Shown: positions 1 through 6,097, counted from the first letter of the stretch. The stretch: DNA of 10,644 nt from Verrucomicrobiales bacterium (GCA_002724615.1 PBPF01000163.1:1-10644); one strand, 5' to 3'. Notes: a model not told the origin generated them from the sequence alone. Program-made: numbers and translations.

Positions 1-1
1 C

Positions 2-493
2 CCCCAGCCCGCCGCGCCCTTTGCCCTGTTGCAGAACAAGCACGGCGCTACCATTTTCGCTGTCGCCATCGCCGCTGCAATGGCTGCCATCCCGCAAGGC
101 GGTGCAGAGTGGTCCCTCGCGAACGCCGGCAAGGGCGGCCTCACTCTCTGGCCTCTCTTCGGCGCGACCAACCAACTCCTCGCCGGCCTCTCCTTCCTCG
201 TCATCACCTTTTACCTGTGGCGTCGCGGCCGCGCCATCTGGTTCCTCGCCATCCCGATGGTCTTCATGCTCATCATGCCCATGTGGGCCATGCTGCACCA
301 ACTCTTCATCGCCCCCGGCTGGCTCAAGGCTGGCCAAGTCGATCACCTCCTCGGCGGCATCGGCCTCGCCACCATCGCCTTGGAAATCTGGATGATTGTT
401 GAAGCCATTAAACTCTTCCCCAAGGCCAAGGGCGTGCTGGAGGAAAACGCGCTGGATGCCGAAGGATTGCAGGAGGCCAAGGCTGAGGGATGA
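2..493 (+). CDS. cstA: Carbon starvation protein CstA family transporter, C-terminal part (5' truncated)
   Basis: The reading frame is open from the left edge of the window to the TGA at 491-493, so only the last 163 residues are present. They form hydrophobic segments separated by short loops. The second segment carries the stretch LWPLFGATNQLLAG, which matches the conserved 'PLFG..NQLLA' block near the C-terminus of CstA proteins. CstA proteins are multi-pass inner-membrane transporters, linked in E. coli to peptide and pyruvate uptake during carbon limitation. After the last membrane segment (around EIWMIVEAI) comes a short acidic, Ala/Glu-rich cytoplasmic tail. nadD starts 30 bp downstream on the same strand, and I see no terminator in the gap. 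The family assignment is fairly firm; the substrate cannot be told from this fragment. The gene symbol is by family only. Confidence 0.85.
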   Translation, partial: PQPAAPFALLQNKHGATIFAVAIAAAMAAIPQGGAEWSLANAGKGGLTLWPLFGATNQLLAGLSFLVITFYLWRRGRAIWFLAIPMVFMLIMPMWAMLHQLFIAPGWLKAGQVDHLLGGIGLATIALEIWMIVEAIKLFPKAKGVLEENALDAEGLQEAKAEG

Positions 494-523
494 GAAAACC
501 CATTGATCGTTGATCACTAAAAA

Positions 524-1102
524 ATGACCCACCTCGGCATCTTTGGCGGCACCTTCGACCCCGTGCATAACGGCCACCTGATGCTCGCCGACGCCGCGCT
601 GTCCGAACTACAACTCGACCGCCTTTACCTCGTTCCCGCCGCCCAGTCACCCTTCAAGCCTGAAGACACGCCCACCGGCAATGGCGCGCGCCTCGAACTG
701 CTCCAGCTCGCCTTCGCCGACCACGACCGGTGCGAGATCGATCCCCAGGAACTCCAGCGCGGCGGCACCTCCTATACTATCGACACCCTGCGCGAATACA
801 CCGCGAGGTACCCCAACGCCACCCTCACCTGCCTCATCGGCGCAGACCACGTCCCTACGCTCCCCCAATGGCGCGATGCCGCCCAACTTTCCGAGCTCGC
901 CCAGTTCGCAGCAGTCTTGCGTCCCGGAGACCCCCCCGCCGCTTTCCCTGCCCCTTTCCGCGGCCAATGGCTGCAGGGCCAACCCGTCGATATCGCCGCA
1001 TCCGACATCCGCGTCCGCGTCCGCAGCGGCCAAGACATTCAACACCTCGTCCCCGCGCCCGTCGCCGGGGCCATAGCAAAGCACCAACTCTATGCCCGCT
1101 GA
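524..1102 (+). CDS. nadD: Nicotinate-nucleotide adenylyltransferase NadD
   Basis: This 192-residue protein is of usual length for NadD, the cytoplasmic enzyme that transfers AMP from ATP to nicotinate mononucleotide to make deamido-NAD. The nucleotidyltransferase signature GGTFDPVHNGH lies at residues 8-18, with both histidines of the HxxH element (H15, H18). SYTIDT (83-88) matches the conserved 'SYT..T' substrate-binding segment, GADH (106-109) the 'G.D' loop with W116 following, and AASDIRVRV (158-166) the family's 'ISST.IR.R' ATP-binding motif, here with both of its Thr/Ser positions partly changed. The start at 524 puts the catalytic motif at the expected distance from the N-terminus. No Shine-Dalgarno is visible before it; the leader holds a 7-nt tandem TTGATC repeat (503-515). 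The 3' end overlaps rsfS by 11 bp, a classic linkage that supports the assignment. Confidence 0.95.
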   Translation: MTHLGIFGGTFDPVHNGHLMLADAALSELQLDRLYLVPAAQSPFKPEDTPTGNGARLELLQLAFADHDRCEIDPQELQRGGTSYTIDTLREYTARYPNATLTCLIGADHVPTLPQWRDAAQLSELAQFAAVLRPGDPPAAFPAPFRGQWLQGQPVDIAASDIRVRVRSGQDIQHLVPAPVAGAIAKHQLYAR

Positions 1103-1469
1103 ACTTGAACCCCGCGACCTCGCCCTCCTCTGTGCTCGTTGCGCCGACCTGCGCAAGGCCGAGGATCTCCGCATCCTCGACATGCGAGGCCTCTCCAGCG
1201 TCACCGACTTCTTTGTCCTCGCCACTGGCAACAACGAACCTCACGTCCGCGCCATCTGGAACGAGATCGCCCGCCGACTAAAGAAGGACCACGGCCTTGG
1301 TGCGCGCACTCCCGAGGGCGGCCGCGCCAACCACTGGGTCGTCCTCGACTACTACGACGTCGTCGTCCACGTCATGCACCGCGACCAACGCCAGCAATAC
1401 GACCTCGACACCCTCTGGAACGACGCCCCCCAAGTCCCACTACCGGTCACCTCAGAGACGCCAGCGTGA
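1092..1469 (+). CDS. rsfS: Ribosomal silencing factor RsfS (Iojap/DUF143 family)
   Basis: This 125-residue protein is the normal size for RsfS, which binds ribosomal protein uL14 on the 50S subunit, blocks joining with the 30S subunit and so dampens translation when nutrients run short. Diagnostic blocks are present: LSSVTDFFVLATG at residues 34-46, the 'EGG..NHWVVLDYYDVVVHV' region at 75-94, and YDLDTLW at 103-109. The ATG lies within the last 11 bp of nadD, so translation is probably coupled, and no separate promoter is needed. nadD-rsfS adjacency is conserved across many bacterial phyla. The 3' end overlaps the end of the opposite-strand DUF4149-like gene by 23 bp. The C-terminal tail after W109 is short and rich in proline and threonine. 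Confidence 0.95.
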   Translation: MPAELEPRDLALLCARCADLRKAEDLRILDMRGLSSVTDFFVLATGNNEPHVRAIWNEIARRLKKDHGLGARTPEGGRANHWVVLDYYDVVVHVMHRDQRQQYDLDTLWNDAPQVPLPVTSETPA

Positions 1470-2031
1470 CTTCCTTTTTTACGGGAGCCTTGCGGGGTTT
1501 CTTGGCGGCGGATTGGCGGGCGGTGGCGGTGAAGTAGATCAACAGTAGCAGCATTGTTGCGGCGTAACTGCCCTCGGAGACGCGGTGCAACTGGGCATGC
1601 TCGGCCTCGGCGCGCTTGGCGTTCTCCAGCAACTGACTGCGCTGCGGGGTGGCCATGGCCGAGGGTTGAAAGTGGGAAGGGTATTTCTCCTTGAGCAGCC
1701 CTGCCAGTTTTGGAGAGAGCCACAATCCGCCACCCAGCACTAGCCCCGAGATGAGTAGTAGCGTGAAGAACCGCCATTTGGGAAACGCAAGCTTGCCGAT
1801 CTTCCATTCCAGGAACAGCAACAGCGCCGCGGTTCCCGCACAGATGTATTGCAGCAGATAAAACCGGTGAAAGAAGATTTGCCCCGCAAGTCCTTTCTCC
1901 GGCCGTGCGCCAAGCAGCCGGTCCACTCCGGCATCCGTGAAGATGGTGAGAGCCACCACGAACATGAACACAGCTGCCCCCAGCCATACCCCGGCGTTCA
2001 ACAACGACAACCCGCGCAAAAATCCCACCAT
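1447..2031 (-). CDS. DUF4149-like four-helix membrane protein
   Basis: This 194-residue protein has four predicted membrane segments at about residues 8-31, 57-76, 85-106 and 153-170. The first helix contains LNAGVWLGAAVFMF, and the loop after it GARPEKGLAGQIFFHRFY; both resemble the 'lslWlG..fF' and 'ag.i....y' patterns of DUF4149 (TMEM205-like) proteins. No catalytic motif is apparent and the function of the family is not established. A charged, Ala/Glu-rich stretch (132-150, NAKRAEAEHAQLHR) separates helices 3 and 4 and may form an amphipathic helix. The C-terminus is very basic (KKPRKAPVKK), expected on the cytoplasmic side. The ATG at 2031 was chosen because the first helix follows directly; no good ribosome binding site precedes it. 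The final 23 bp are antisense to the end of rsfS. Confidence 0.6.
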   Translation of the reverse strand: MVGFLRGLSLLNAGVWLGAAVFMFVVALTIFTDAGVDRLLGARPEKGLAGQIFFHRFYLLQYICAGTAALLLFLEWKIGKLAFPKWRFFTLLLISGLVLGGGLWLSPKLAGLLKEKYPSHFQPSAMATPQRSQLLENAKRAEAEHAQLHRVSEGSYAATMLLLLIYFTATARQSAAKKPRKAPVKKEVTLASLR

Positions 2032-2111
2032 GCCCAGTCAAGGTAAGCCAACCCCGGATTTTTTCAAGCCGATACCGACTTGCTCCTTCCCAATCGCCAC
2101 CGCCTCGGCCC

Positions 2112-2128
2112 CGTAGAGCAGGGCTACG
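2112..2128 (-). other. Weak inverted repeat downstream of the YihY-family gene
   Basis: CGTAG and CTACG arms flank a 7-nt loop about 20 bp after the YihY-family stop codon. The stem is only 5 bp and no U-tract follows on the minus strand, so this is a poor candidate for an intrinsic terminator. It sits in the 116-bp gap between the YihY-family gene and the DUF4149-like gene, which otherwise shows nothing I can identify. Confidence 0.15.
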
Positions 2129-2147
2129 AGCCTAGACAAAAAGGCGT

Positions 2148-3125
2148 TCAATTGCATTTAGAGCCTTCCTGTTTCTGTGCGGCGACTTGAGCGCCAAGAA
2201 GGACGATCAGCCAAGATAAATAAAGGCTGATCATGAAAACCGGAATGAGCCCCAGACTGCCGTATATCTGATCATGTACAACCACTCGCGTCACATACAA
2301 TGTGCCAAGCAAATGGTTAAGTTGCCAAAGAACACCTGCCACCAGACCGCCCACAGCGGCGGCACGCCAAGACACGCGTGTGTTTGGCAACCACCAGTAC
2401 GCCAGCGTAAACGCCAGACTGGCGAACAGGAATGGAAGCAAGTGCGTCCCCCAGCTGACCAGCGTGCCCAGAAACCATGGCAATCCTAACAGCCACTCCT
2501 CGACCGCCTGAAACCGTGGCCCGTTGGAAATGGCGATGGCTATCCCCAGACAGAACGGCCCCAGCAATACCACTGGCAAATAAGTTAGAATCCGGGAAAA
2601 CCATCTCCGTGGCTTTGCCACATCCCAAAGATCGTTGAAGGCATTTTCCAGCTGGTTCATCACTCGTAAACCGAGCCACAACAGCAGCAACGTGGAAATC
2701 CAGTGCAAACCGCTGGCCCGAAAATTACCCACGAACTTCAGAATACCCGCGGTCAACCGCTCATGCATCGCCTCAGCCTGCGCTGCCGCGGCGGGATCGC
2801 GCACCTGCTCCGGCAGTGGCGTGACCTGCTGCACCAGCCGCTCCACAAACTCATCCACCGCCTTCCCATCTTCCTGCTGTAATACTCCTGCCACGATGCC
2901 CGCCCCCAGCGCCAGCACCGGGATTAGCGCCAGCAGGGTGTTAAACGCCAGTGCAGCCGCGCACATGAAGCATCGCCGTCGTGTGAACCGCCAATAATAA
3001 ACCGCACCCCAACGCACAGATCGCGCAAGAACCCCTTCAGGTGGATCATTCGGCTCCGGCTCCCGCAATAATTCCTTGGCGTCATCGACCCGTCCTCGCC
3101 ATCCAATACGCCTCTCCTCCTTCAC
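2148..3125 (-). CDS. YihY/BrkB-family inner-membrane protein
   Basis: This 325-residue protein is of typical length for the YihY/BrkB family (once mislabelled ribonuclease BN), integral membrane proteins whose molecular role remains unclear. Six membrane segments are visible at about residues 53-82, 140-158, 180-200, 224-245, 254-275 and 287-313. Family hallmarks are CAAALAFNTLLALIPVLALG at 55-74, NAFNDLWDV followed by a basic RRWFSR patch at 161-178, and YGSLGLIPVF...LIVLLGAQVA at 288-315. A 50-residue hydrophilic charged region precedes helix 1. The start used is GTG at 3123-3125 and is uncertain: no Shine-Dalgarno lies upstream, while AAGGAGG lies just inside the coding region at codons 2-4. 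It is divergent from the dehydrogenase at 3319. Its codons end mostly in G or T, unlike the C-ending codons of nadD and rsfS. Confidence 0.85.
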   Translation of the reverse strand: MKEERRIGWRGRVDDAKELLREPEPNDPPEGVLARSVRWGAVYYWRFTRRRCFMCAAALAFNTLLALIPVLALGAGIVAGVLQQEDGKAVDEFVERLVQQVTPLPEQVRDPAAAAQAEAMHERLTAGILKFVGNFRASGLHWISTLLLLWLGLRVMNQLENAFNDLWDVAKPRRWFSRILTYLPVVLLGPFCLGIAIAISNGPRFQAVEEWLLGLPWFLGTLVSWGTHLLPFLFASLAFTLAYWWLPNTRVSWRAAAVGGLVAGVLWQLNHLLGTLYVTRVVVHDQIYGSLGLIPVFMISLYLSWLIVLLGAQVAAQKQEGSKCN

Positions 3126-3318
3126 CTGCGCAGGCTAACACCTCACCCAACCTCATGCAACGCAACTGCAGCTTGAACCATTCGTCATTTAACAATCATG
3201 TTGGTGATTCGAGGACTATGTGAAAGTCGGGCACAAAGGAACGGGCTCAGTGACTCGTGGCGGTACTTGCACGGCGGGGTGGCTTGACTGGGGATGGGGT
3301 GCGGCGCAGGGTTGGGGC
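3126..3318. promoter_or_regulatory. Divergent intergenic region between YihY-family and SDR genes
   Basis: This stretch of about 190 bp lies between two gene starts facing away from each other, so it should hold promoters for both. I could not identify a convincing -35/-10 pair on either strand; TTGAAC at 3173-3178 lacks a good partner. AACA and TGTT arms at 3191-3202 form only a very short dyad. The right-hand third (3220-3318) is open in frame with the dehydrogenase but reads as low-complexity Gly/Trp residues and is not judged to be coding. Confidence 0.35.
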
Positions 3319-4098
3319 ATGAATTTGCAGGGCAAGGCAGCATTGGTAACGGGAGCCTCGCGCGGAGTGGGTGCAGCCACCGCGTTAATGCTGGCACGCA
3401 CGGGATGTGACGTGGCAGTAAATTACAATGCCTCGGCGGAGGCGGCTGGACAGGTGGTTGACGCCTGCCTGAAGGCAGAGGTGAAGGCGGTGGCGTTGCA
3501 GGGTGACGTTGCAGAGGATGCGGTTTGCCGACAGCTTGTAGATGGGGCGGTATCGGAATTTGGACGTCTCGATGTGCTGGTCAATAACGCGGGGACGACG
3601 CGGTTCATTGGGTTTGGCAACTTGGATGATGTGCGGGATGAGGATTGGGATCGAATCTTGGCGGTGAACTTAAAGGGGCCGTTCCAGTGCGCACGTGCGG
3701 CGAAAGCACACTTGGCGGCAGATGGCGGTGGGGTGATCGTGAACACGGCGAGCGTGGCGGGAATTCGCGGGGCAGGCAGCAGCATTCCCTATGCGGCATC
3801 GAAGGCAGCCGTAATCAACCTGACGCTAGCACTGGCACGGTCGCTGGGGCCGGAGATCCGCGTAAACGCTGTAGCGCCAGGATTCATTGAGGGCGACTGG
3901 CTGAAGCAAGGGCTGGGGGAACAGTACGAGGCCGTGAAGGCGGCGAAGAGCGCGGAGGGATTGCTGGACGCAGTGAGCACGCCGGAGGATGTGGCGCAAG
4001 GCATCTTGGCAATGATCACTGCGGACAAAGTGACAGGGCACACGCTAGTGGTGGATGCGGGCCACACGGCAGGGCCGAGGCTGGCAGGAGGGATTTAG
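3319..4098 (+). CDS. SDR-family NAD(P)-dependent oxidoreductase (FabG-like)
   Basis: This 259-residue classical short-chain dehydrogenase is a cytoplasmic Rossmann-fold enzyme that interconverts hydroxyl and carbonyl groups using NAD(P)H. The cofactor motif TGASRGVG is at residues 11-18, GDV at 62-64, and NNAG at 89-92. The catalytic set is complete: N117 (in NLKG), S145, Y158 and K162 in YAASK, with the usual 13-residue Ser-Tyr spacing. The structural motif NAVAPGFIEG (183-192) is also present. The neutral residues after strand 2 (VAVNYNAS) resemble FabG-like, NADP-using members, but cofactor choice is inference. The ATG at 3319 places the Rossmann motif at residue 11 as usual; an upstream in-frame GTG at 3220 would add 33 atypical residues. 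It stands alone on its strand and is unlikely to be the main FabG, since no fatty-acid synthesis genes are near. It converges with the DUF3179-like gene across a 58-bp gap showing no clear terminator. Confidence 0.9.
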   Translation: MNLQGKAALVTGASRGVGAATALMLARTGCDVAVNYNASAEAAGQVVDACLKAEVKAVALQGDVAEDAVCRQLVDGAVSEFGRLDVLVNNAGTTRFIGFGNLDDVRDEDWDRILAVNLKGPFQCARAAKAHLAADGGGVIVNTASVAGIRGAGSSIPYAASKAAVINLTLALARSLGPEIRVNAVAPGFIEGDWLKQGLGEQYEAVKAAKSAEGLLDAVSTPEDVAQGILAMITADKVTGHTLVVDAGHTAGPRLAGGI

Positions 4099-4156
4099 AT
4101 TTGGGCGATGAACGGTGGCTGGCCCATATGACAATCCCCTTCTAAGAACAGCACTT

Positions 4157-4897
4157 CTATTTTTGCACCGGCATGATTCGTTTGGATGGAGGATTGTTAT
4201 TTAATCGCTCCAAGTCGCCGATGAAGACTTTTGTGCCGGGATTATCCTTAAGCCAGGCTCCCCAAGTTGTACGCTGGAATGGTATATTGGGAAGAGGCAC
4301 ATTGGTCCCGCTAAACGTATAACGGGTTTGGTCGATCAATAATGTCATTTCATTGCCATCCCAGCCACCCATTCGAACTTGAGCCGAGGGCATGGAACCT
4401 CGGTCATACGCCCGAACACAATCAGACAAATCACAATAGGTTAGCGTTAGGTTACTGCCCTCAAGTGTATCGTGAACGACATGGCTTTCACCGGAATACA
4501 TTCCTGCCAAGAGATAGGCCCGCGGGACTCCCTTGATTATTACTCCCATGACCTCGGCATAGTCGGGGATAATAACCTCTTTGGGATCGTAGAAGCGCGG
4601 GTTTGTGACACCGGGAATGTCCAAGGGGATGGCGTTGGTCATTTTTTTACGAAAAGCTACAAGGCGATCACTGCGTTTAGGATCTGGCGCAGCATCCTCC
4701 TCTGATAAGAAAGGGCGCAAATCTAAAGCCTTATCGTTGGTGTTTGCGACCTTGGTTTCGTCTGTGGCGATGTTAAGCGCCGTGTAGATCAACAGAACCA
4801 GTGCCCCCGCGGCCAGCAATGCGGCCATCGCGGTATGGAGAGGTTTAGCCTTTGAGATGGTATGTTTGGCTGATTCGTCGTTTTCCGGTTCCATCAT
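4157..4897 (-). CDS. DUF3179-like protein with N-terminal membrane anchor
   Basis: This 246-residue protein has a polar N-terminus and a single membrane segment at about residues 21-42 with no lipobox, so it is probably an anchored, outward-facing protein. The region from about 104 to 230 follows the order of DUF3179 motifs: EVMGVIIKGVPRAYLL (115-130, compare 'ViGV.i.GeaRAYpl'), SHVVHDTLEGSNLTLTYC (138-155, compare 'HEivND..gG.p..vTYC'), then RAYDR (162-166) and TTWGAWLKDNPGTKVF (210-225, compare 'W..W...hP.t.vl'). The canonical CPLC of the family reads CDLSDC here, so the CxxC pair is altered (C155 and C160). The family's biochemical role is unknown to me. The gene looks lower in GC than its neighbours. 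ATG-ATG at 4892-4897 is the start; no strong ribosome binding site is seen. It is divergent from the PAS-LuxR gene. Confidence 0.65.
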   Translation of the reverse strand: MMEPENDESAKHTISKAKPLHTAMAALLAAGALVLLIYTALNIATDETKVANTNDKALDLRPFLSEEDAAPDPKRSDRLVAFRKKMTNAIPLDIPGVTNPRFYDPKEVIIPDYAEVMGVIIKGVPRAYLLAGMYSGESHVVHDTLEGSNLTLTYCDLSDCVRAYDRGSMPSAQVRMGGWDGNEMTLLIDQTRYTFSGTNVPLPNIPFQRTTWGAWLKDNPGTKVFIGDLERLNNNPPSKRIMPVQK

Positions 4898-4914
4898 CAG
4901 CTTTTACGTACTGG

Positions 4915-4936
4915 GTAGCATCTCTGACGTTGCTAC
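4915..4936. repeat. Inverted repeat GTAGCA-N10-TGCTAC
   Basis: Two perfect 6-bp arms are separated by 10 bp, 18 bp upstream of the start codon of the DUF3179-like gene. The position suits an operator or a hairpin in its 5' leader, but one 6-bp dyad in AT-rich DNA can occur by chance. Confidence 0.3.
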
Positions 4937-4980
4937 TCCAGATTTGTTTGAACCATATTCCCATATCACGCTAAGGAGAC

Positions 4981-5043
4981 ATGCAGATAATGCCAAGCAG
5001 GCAGGACCTCAGTAAGATGTTCTTCTCACCTCAATCATCGTGA
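4981..5043 (+). CDS. Candidate short open frame with AAGGAG upstream (doubtful)
   Basis: AAGGAG at 4973-4978 is the best Shine-Dalgarno match seen before any possible start in this window. An ATG follows at 4981 (2-nt spacing, too short) and a second in-frame ATG at 4990 (11-nt spacing, long). The frame ends at TGA 5041-5043 after 20 or 17 codons and would encode MQIMPSRQDLSKMFFSPQSS. I recognise no family, no membrane segment and no attenuator-like codon run. It lies in a regulatory region, so it could be a leader peptide, but chance is more likely. Confidence 0.12.
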   Translation: MQIMPSRQDLSKMFFSPQSS

Positions 5044-5198
5044 ACGAAATGGCAACTGCCCGAGTTCATTCGTAGATGCTTGGTTTGTTCGTGATTATGC
5101 CCATTATTTGACAATTTTACGGAATTAGGGCAATTTAACTCTATGAAATTCTATTCAGTTTTTTTGTGTCATAACCACGGAAAGGATTCCATTTTGCC

Positions 5199-5209
5199 CT
5201 GTTTAACAG
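5199..5209. promoter_or_regulatory. Palindrome 1, CTGTT-T-AACAG, putative operator
   Basis: This is a perfect 5+1+5 dyad whose core TGTTTAACA is the reverse complement of the core of the palindrome at 5223-5233. The two centres are 24 bp apart, a little over two helical turns. It lies about 140 bp upstream of the PAS-LuxR start. Repeated, similar dyads before a regulator gene suggest an operator; the protein bound is not known. Confidence 0.4.
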
Positions 5210-5222
5210 TACGAAACCGGGG

Positions 5223-5233
5223 GTGTTAAACAC
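5223..5233. promoter_or_regulatory. Palindrome 2, GTGTT-A-AACAC, putative operator
   Basis: This second perfect 5+1+5 dyad has the core TGTTAAACA, identical to palindrome 1 read on the other strand; only the outermost base pair and the centre differ. It lies just upstream of the A/T tract where a promoter for the PAS-LuxR gene would be expected. Confidence 0.4.
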
Positions 5234-5237
5234 TTAG

Positions 5238-5252
5238 TGACTATTACAGTCA
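5238..5252. promoter_or_regulatory. Inverted repeat TGACT-N5-AGTCA
   Basis: This dyad has two perfect 5-bp arms, and its centre is 17 bp after that of palindrome 2. Its sequence is unrelated to the two TGTTTAACA-type palindromes, so it may bind a different factor. It directly precedes the A/T tract. Confidence 0.3.
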
Positions 5253-5350
5253 TCAAAATAATTTTTTTATTTTATTAATAGGAAAGAGAGTGTGGTTAGC
5301 CTTTGCTAAGAAAGCGAATCTTTGACGGGGTGAAACGAGGAAAGAAAACC

Positions 5351-6055
5351 ATGGCCAAGCCAAAGCGCGGCACCAAGAAACACTTGGTTATGTGTGAGGC
5401 GTTGCTGCCTGATGCCACCCAGCGGGATTTGTTACGGCAAATGATCCAGCCGCTGGAATACTTACGCTGCGCAGTTTCGGTAACGGATTTCGAGGGCAAC
5501 CGCTTCCTTTATGTCAATCCAGCATGGGAAATGTTGTACGGACACAAGGCTCGCTCGGTGATGGGCAAGCCGGTTGGTAAAGTCCTGAATTTGGAGAACA
5601 TTTCCCAACGTGTAGTTGCTCGGATCGAAGCAGATTCACGCAATGGTGGCTGGGAAGGGCATTTGGTGAACCAGAACAAGAAAGGGGAAGTATTCACAAT
5701 CAACCTGCGCACCGCCTGCCTTTACGGGCCGGAGGACAAGCCGCTGGGTTTACTGGGCGTCTCATTCCGACTGGACGATCCGGCAATCAACGGTGAGACC
5801 AATCTCCAAAAACCAAAGGGACTGCCGGGCAATTGGAAAGAACTGATGGGCATCATAACTCCGCGTGAGTTGGAGGTGTTTGAATTATTTGGCCGCGGCC
5901 AGACCACCACCCAAGTCGCCAAGTCACTCGACATGAGCAAATTCACCGTGCAATCCCACCGCAACCACTTGAAGAAAAAGCTGAAGGTAAAAACCAATCC
6001 CGGGCTGAACCATCTGGCCTTTCTATGGGTCAATCAAGGGTCGCGTCGCAAGTAG
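5351..6055 (+). CDS. PAS domain-containing LuxR-family transcription regulator
   Basis: This 234-residue soluble protein consists of a sensory PAS domain and a DNA-binding domain. Residues 36-142 look like PAS: AVSVTDFEGNRFLYVNPAWE...YG at 41-64, the W101-G103 region, and the final strands LGLLGVSFRLDD (132-143). After a linker, residues 168-229 match the LuxR/GerE helix-turn-helix: ITPRELEVFELFGRGQTTTQ (169-188), then VAKSLDMSKFTVQSHRNHLKKKL. There is no phosphoreceiver domain, so it probably senses a ligand or cell state directly; no LOV-type cysteine motif is seen. ATG 5351 was chosen because GAGGA lies 9 nt upstream; an in-frame TTG at 5303 would add 16 basic residues. The next gene begins 42 bp later on the same strand, suggesting co-transcription with, or local control of, the exported haem protein and sulfatase. 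Confidence 0.85.
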   Translation: MAKPKRGTKKHLVMCEALLPDATQRDLLRQMIQPLEYLRCAVSVTDFEGNRFLYVNPAWEMLYGHKARSVMGKPVGKVLNLENISQRVVARIEADSRNGGWEGHLVNQNKKGEVFTINLRTACLYGPEDKPLGLLGVSFRLDDPAINGETNLQKPKGLPGNWKELMGIITPRELEVFELFGRGQTTTQVAKSLDMSKFTVQSHRNHLKKKLKVKTNPGLNHLAFLWVNQGSRRK

Positions 6056-6097
6056 GCACGACTTGCGTTCAGTCGCGGTGCGGATACCATCGGGCGC

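Larger units (their letters stand above)
4898..5350. promoter_or_regulatory. AT-rich divergent intergenic region of about 450 bp
   Basis: This is the longest gene-free stretch and the most AT-rich part of the window. It lies between the starts of the minus-strand DUF3179-like gene and the plus-strand PAS-LuxR gene, so it should carry both promoters. Visible contents are: GTAGCA-N10-TGCTAC (4915-4936), close to the DUF3179-like start; AAGGAG followed by ATG and a 20-codon open frame (4973-5043); an isolated TTGACA (5108-5113) without a good -10 partner; a T8 run near 5160; the inverted-repeat cluster at 5199-5252; and an A/T tract at about 5255-5280 with TATTAA-like -10 candidates. I see no tRNA or recognisable structured RNA. 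Confidence 0.5.

Noticed and set aside
503..515. Tandem TTGATC repeat before nadD as a regulatory site
   Set aside because: Two 6-bp copies only, in a 30-bp gap within an apparent operon; no further support.
647..1234. Minus-strand open frame antisense to nadD and rsfS
   Set aside because: It is opposite two well-recognised genes, has no recognisable motif, and its composition is typical of antisense frames in GC-rich genes.
1352..2041. Long minus-strand open frame overlapping the DUF4149-like gene
   Set aside because: Its translation is arginine/glycine-rich without membrane segments or motifs, whereas the other frame gives clean hydrophobic helices; it is a shadow of GC-rich coding DNA.
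3191..3202. AACA-N4-TGTT dyad as a further copy of the TGTTTAACA operator
   Set aside because: The half-sites are in the opposite order and only 4 bp long; likely chance.
3220..3318. In-frame GTG extension of the SDR gene by 33 codons
   Set aside because: The added residues are low-complexity Gly/Trp/Thr and would displace the TGASRGVG motif far from the N-terminus; ATG 3319 gives the family-typical start.
5108..5139. TTGACA as a -35 box for the PAS-LuxR gene
   Set aside because: At 17-bp spacing the -10 position reads CAATTT, and TTTAAC is 20 bp away, so no acceptable pair; it is also over 200 bp from the start codon.
5155..5168. T-rich run as an intrinsic terminator
   Set aside because: No GC-rich stem-loop precedes the T-run on either strand.
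5303..5350. Upstream TTG start for the PAS-LuxR gene (SD-like GGAAAGAGAG at 5281-5290)
   Set aside because: It would add 16 basic residues with no PAS similarity; ATG 5351 has a well-placed GAGGA. It is not fully excluded.
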